Part shown: in pieces, positions 61,474-64,000 of the stretch
How positions within the stretch are numbered: the first letter of the stretch is position 1
How the letters are laid out: every line of letters begins with the position of its first letter
DNA from: JAAYAY01 sp963674575
GTDB lineage: Bacteria; Planctomycetota; Planctomycetia; Pirellulales; Thermoguttaceae
Assembly: GCA_963674575.2 (NCBI GenBank)
Contig: CAXXQT010000009.1
Location: 186,001-250,000 of the forward strand
Direction of reading: 5' to 3'
Length of the DNA: 64,000 bases
The notes under the pieces: generated by a model
What the model was told of the DNA's origin: nothing
What the model saw: the letters and a program-made list of their open reading frames with translations, nothing else
The model's database searches: none
Program-made: the position numbers and the translations under genes

Positions 61474-61989
61474 ATGTTCGGACTTACTTTCCTGGCCCTG
61501 GCGGACTCGGCCGCGGCGGAGAAATGCTGGAAAGAAGAGGACGCCGCCCGCAAGGCCCGCCTCGATCGCCAGGAGCGGCTGTTCTTTCCTCATCCCGACG
61601 TCCTCTCGGAAGAGGAACGGGACATTCTACGCGACATCCAGGAGCAACTCGCACAGGAGAAGCCGACCGAATCGGAAAAGGCCTGCCCCGAGTGCAGGCG
61701 TCCCTTCATCATCGTGACGGTGCACGGCGTGGATATCGACTGCTGCCGGTTCTGCCGCGGCATCTGGTTCGACCCGGGCGAGCTCCAGTACTTCTCCCAC
61801 CAGGCCAAGGAGATCCCGTCAGACGACAAGGCCCACCGCCCGTCCCGCTACCTCTGTCCCGTTTGCGGAACCCGGATGGTGGAGTTCGTCTTCGTCAACC
61901 CGCAGACCCTGCTCGTCGATCGCTGCCCCAACGGACATGGCGTCTACCTGGAGGACCGGGAACTGGAGCGGGTGTTTGAGATTGTTTAG
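61474..61989 (+). CDS. Two-zinc-ribbon (zf-TFIIB-like) protein
   Basis: 171 residues. After a helical, Glu/Arg-rich N-terminal part (about 15-70) come two zinc ribbons. First: Cys-Pro-Glu-Cys, then Cys-Cys-x-x-Cys-x-Gly-Ile-Trp-Phe-Asp-Pro-Gly-Glu. Second: Cys-Pro-Val-Cys-Gly, then Asp-Arg-Cys-Pro-x-Gly-His-Gly-Val-Tyr-Leu. The Trp-Phe-Asp-Pro-Gly-Glu signature is typical of zf-TFIIB proteins. Its molecular role is unknown. TTG at 61467 in another frame is a shadow. Confidence 0.82.
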   Translation: MFGLTFLALADSAAAEKCWKEEDAARKARLDRQERLFFPHPDVLSEEERDILRDIQEQLAQEKPTESEKACPECRRPFIIVTVHGVDIDCCRFCRGIWFDPGELQYFSHQAKEIPSDDKAHRPSRYLCPVCGTRMVEFVFVNPQTLLVDRCPNGHGVYLEDRELERVFEIV

Positions 61990-62178
61990 ACGGCAACTTG
62001 AGCACTGGAAGCGACTGTCATGTGAACAGATGTCGCCGTGCTTCAGAGGGATTGACGCCTCAGTCGCCGCAACGTAGAGTCTTGGAGGGTAGTTGGTCGT
62101 GAGTTCGTTCTTTTCACACCTACCTTTCTGATTCGCTATGCACTTCCAGCCAGTCGATCCCTCAGACGAGCAGGCGTC

Positions 62179-62724
62179 ATGACCCGCCTTCCGATTCAAA
62201 AAGCGATCGAAGCAGCGGGCGTTTTGGCCGGCTTCGAGGCCACGTCATGCATCAGCCGGCTCAGGTTGTTGAAATTGCTTTACATCGCCGAAAGAGAGAG
62301 CATTGCCGAGACAGGCCGTCCCATTCTGGGAGCCACCGTGGTCGCCATGCCCCACGGCCCTCTCCACAGCAGAGTCCTCGATCTGATCAAAGGAGTTCAC
62401 GTCCAAGAACCGCAATGGTCCGAGGTGTTCCATAACAATGGATATCTTGTGGTTCGGAAGCATGATCCTGGGCGTGCAAGTCTATCCCGATACGAAATTG
62501 AGAAGCTAGTTGAGGTTTCCGAAAGGCACGCGGACGACGACGATTGGGCTGTTGCAAAGATCACCGAAGAATACCCCGAATACCAGCAGAACTACCAAGA
62601 GAGTTCTTCCGCGAAGATCCCGCTGGAGGACGTGCTGGATGCGGTTGGCCGATCTGACGACAAGCAGTCCATTTTGGACGATGCTGCCGACCAAGCCATT
62701 GCTGACCGACTGTTCGGAGTATGA
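62179..62724 (+). CDS. Panacea-domain (PanA/SocA-like) antitoxin
   Basis: 181 residues. The Panacea/DUF4065 domain shows Ile-Ser-Arg-Leu-Arg-Leu-Leu-Lys-Leu-Leu-Tyr-Ile-Ala-Glu-Arg, then Gly-Ala-Thr-Val-Val-Ala-Met-Pro-His-Gly-Pro-Leu-His-Ser, with the Pro-Gly/His-Gly-Pro-Val motif typical of the family. Panacea proteins neutralise a wide variety of toxins encoded next to them. Here the stop overlaps the next start by four bases (ATGA), the usual layout of an antitoxin-first pair. It lies 190 bases behind the zinc-ribbon gene. Confidence 0.88.
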   Translation: MTRLPIQKAIEAAGVLAGFEATSCISRLRLLKLLYIAERESIAETGRPILGATVVAMPHGPLHSRVLDLIKGVHVQEPQWSEVFHNNGYLVVRKHDPGRASLSRYEIEKLVEVSERHADDDDWAVAKITEEYPEYQQNYQESSSAKIPLEDVLDAVGRSDDKQSILDDAADQAIADRLFGV

Positions 62725-63125
62725 TTGAACTTCGCACCGGCGACACCTTGCGCGTTACCGATCCCGCGGGAACGTACGATTCTCATCTGTGGATTGTCGT
62801 ATCGAAACCGGAATTGGATGGCGACAACGTCCTGATTGTCAATCTAACCTCATGGCGTGCCGACAAAGACCAAGCTTGCGTGCTTGATGTTGGGGATCAT
62901 CCATACATCAGGAAGAGGACGTGCATCAACTACCCGGGCTCCAAGATCGTGGCCGCAAGTCACCTTAACTTGCTCATCAATTCTGGAGACCTCGAAAAAC
63001 ACGTCCCAGTGGATATGGGGCTGCTTGATCGCATCCGCGAGGGCGCCATGCTCTCGCGTCACATGCCTCTCGACAAAGCGCAGTCGCTCATCGATCAAGG
63101 TCTCGTCGCCTTGGATGATTTCTAG
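62721..63125 (+). CDS. Candidate toxin partner of the Panacea antitoxin (PemK/MazF-like barrel?)
   Basis: 134 residues. Beta-rich N-terminal half: Gly-Asp-Thr-Leu-Arg-Val, His-Leu-Trp-Ile-Val-Val-Ser-Lys-Pro, Val-Leu-Ile-Val-Asn-Leu-Thr-Ser, then Cys-Val-Leu-Asp-Val-Gly-Asp-His-Pro-Tyr-Ile and a helical C-terminal half. The strand order and Ile-Val-Val-Ser and Val-Asn-Leu-Thr positions resemble the PemK/MazF barrel, but the usual catalytic Arg/Thr pair cannot be assigned with certainty. The function as a toxin rests mainly on coupling to the antitoxin gene (ATGA overlap). It ends next to the convergent edge gene. Confidence 0.65.
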   Translation: MIELRTGDTLRVTDPAGTYDSHLWIVVSKPELDGDNVLIVNLTSWRADKDQACVLDVGDHPYIRKRTCINYPGSKIVAASHLNLLINSGDLEKHVPVDMGLLDRIREGAMLSRHMPLDKAQSLIDQGLVALDDF

Positions 63126-64000
63126 TCCAGCGACATGCCGTGCGTTCGATAGGGGCCGGTGCAGGGTGGCTCCTCGGTGAACCACGTCCGTTCCCATCCC
63201 TCAAGAAGGCCTTCCTTCACGTCAGACGGAATCACTGAAGCAGAACTTCCATCCAAAGGTGAGTCGGCCGCCGCGCCGTCGTGCGGAGCGGGAAATGTCA
63301 CGCGAGGGAGAGAAGTCTCCGGCACGGCGTGAGATTCGATGGGTTTCATTCGACGCCCTTCGGCGGGCTTGGCGCACGGCAGGCCCTGCAATCCGACGAT
63401 CACCGCCGTGGGCACCTTGCTCTCCGTCAAGAGAATCAGGTCGTCGGCCGTCAGAGCCGCCGGAAGTTGGTGGTCGCTGATATACAACTGGATGACCTGC
63501 TCATCCACGCCGGCCTTGGACATGCGAATCACGTCGTCGAGTTTGAGCGTGGGGGCATGCGGGTTGGGAATCGCGGGCTGGGGAGCATAGGACGAGGAGA
63601 TGCCGGGTGGGTAGGTTGCCGGTTGCACCGACATGCCGGGGTGGGCATAGGGGTCCCAGGTCTGCGACGACGTGGGGTATGGCTGCCGCTCGGAGGGCTC
63701 CGAAAAGGAATCACTTTCCGTCCATTGAGGGGTCGCCAAGTGCTCGTCCAAATCCCCGCCTGCCGGGCTGAACGTCTCGGCAACCTGAAAAATTTCCGCA
63801 GGGGCCGTCGCGCTCGCCGTAAGAACTGTATCACGTACGCTCATTTCCATCGTTTGCGCGAGTTTCTCCCAAGTCGGGTCCGGCTGTGCCTGGGCCAAAC
63901 CGTGGATGAGTGCACCGATTGCTCGAAGTTTCTGAACGGCTGCCTCGTCGTCGCAGAAGACGACCGCACGCATGGTCACATCGTCGGCAGATTCCAGCTC
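63122..64000 (-). CDS. Hypothetical protein, 5' end beyond the window
   Basis: The frame is open to the window edge (upstream of the GTG at 63979 it continues with Glu-Leu-Glu-Ser-Ala-Asp-Asp), so the N-terminus is missing and at least 292 residues are seen. The visible start (Met-Arg-Ala-Val-Val-Phe-Cys-Asp-Asp-Glu-Ala-Ala) is followed by a Pro/Ser/Tyr-rich disordered stretch (about 85-150), then a helical module: Leu-Asp-Asp-Val-Ile-Arg-Met-Ser-Lys-Ala-Gly-Val-Asp-Glu-Gln-Val-Ile and Leu-Thr-Ala-Asp-Asp-Leu-Ile-Leu-Leu-Thr-Glu. That two-helix module occurs in uncharacterised planctomycete proteins, sometimes repeated. Confidence 0.65.
   Translation of the reverse strand, partial: ELESADDVTMRAVVFCDDEAAVQKLRAIGALIHGLAQAQPDPTWEKLAQTMEMSVRDTVLTASATAPAEIFQVAETFSPAGGDLDEHLATPQWTESDSFSEPSERQPYPTSSQTWDPYAHPGMSVQPATYPPGISSSYAPQPAIPNPHAPTLKLDDVIRMSKAGVDEQVIQLYISDHQLPAALTADDLILLTESKVPTAVIVGLQGLPCAKPAEGRRMKPIESHAVPETSLPRVTFPAPHDGAAADSPLDGSSASVIPSDVKEGLLEGWERTWFTEEPPCTGPYRTHGMSLD

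Overview
The window comes from a planctomycete, probably of the Pirellulales type. Evidence: a DUF1559 protein with a prepilin-type N-terminus beside a small carboxypeptidase-regulatory-like lipoprotein, several formylglycine-type sulfatases, Tat-exported Gfo/Idh/MocA oxidoreductases, a YTV-repeat protein, DcaP-like porins, and high-GC coding with long antisense shadow frames. No rRNA or tRNA gene and no CRISPR array was seen.

Left part (1-21.8 kb): the tail of a REP-associated tyrosine transposase (RAYT) followed by a tandem REP array; a sulfatase; a DUF1254/DUF1214 gene with an internal deletion; a disrupted DUF3302 gene, an unidentified C-truncated gene and a 5'-truncated YTV-repeat gene side by side; two SH3-like/TPR secreted proteins; an operon of PAS histidine kinase, membrane glycerophosphodiesterase and MscS channel; a frameshifted outer-membrane protein; a DcaP-like porin; and a run of AI-2E permease (internal deletion), DUF4105 membrane protein and cNMP-binding/patatin protein (internal deletion, frameshift, fused tail) converging on a 3'-truncated porin that carries a 33-base poly-C tract. 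Disrupted genes are concentrated here; none was found to the right.

Middle part (22-42 kb): an intact porin, the lipoprotein/DUF1559 pair, a Gfo/Idh/MocA oxidoreductase, then the centrepiece. On the minus strand (38.2 to 27.9 kb) lies one tight operon: a NuoE-like 2Fe-2S protein, an [FeFe]-hydrogenase-like domain fused to a histidine kinase, a degenerate receiver, nqrA-F, apbE and a possible nqrM. Divergent from it is an NtrC-type sigma-54 activator, followed by a receiver/GcvH-like protein. Near-consensus -24/-12 (sigma-54) promoters lie in front of the nqr operon (38319-38333, minus) and the receiver/GcvH gene (40178-40192, plus). I read this as a redox-sensing circuit that controls the Na+-pumping NADH:quinone reductase.

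Right part (42-64 kb): a metallophosphoesterase; a four-gene minus-strand operon (nitroreductase, sulfatase, PD40 beta-propeller, neutral ceramidase-like); a GmhA-like SIS isomerase; an HD phosphohydrolase with a hypothetical partner; a secreted endonuclease/exonuclease/phosphatase-fold protein that has lost its catalytic residues; a CBS protein; a small protein with a clear terminator; a second Gfo/Idh/MocA oxidoreductase; glgC; asnB; a glycosyl-hydrolase-like secreted protein; a zinc-ribbon protein; a Panacea-domain antitoxin overlapping a candidate toxin; and a partial gene at the edge. REP-like palindromes that begin with GTAG are scattered through the intergenic regions.
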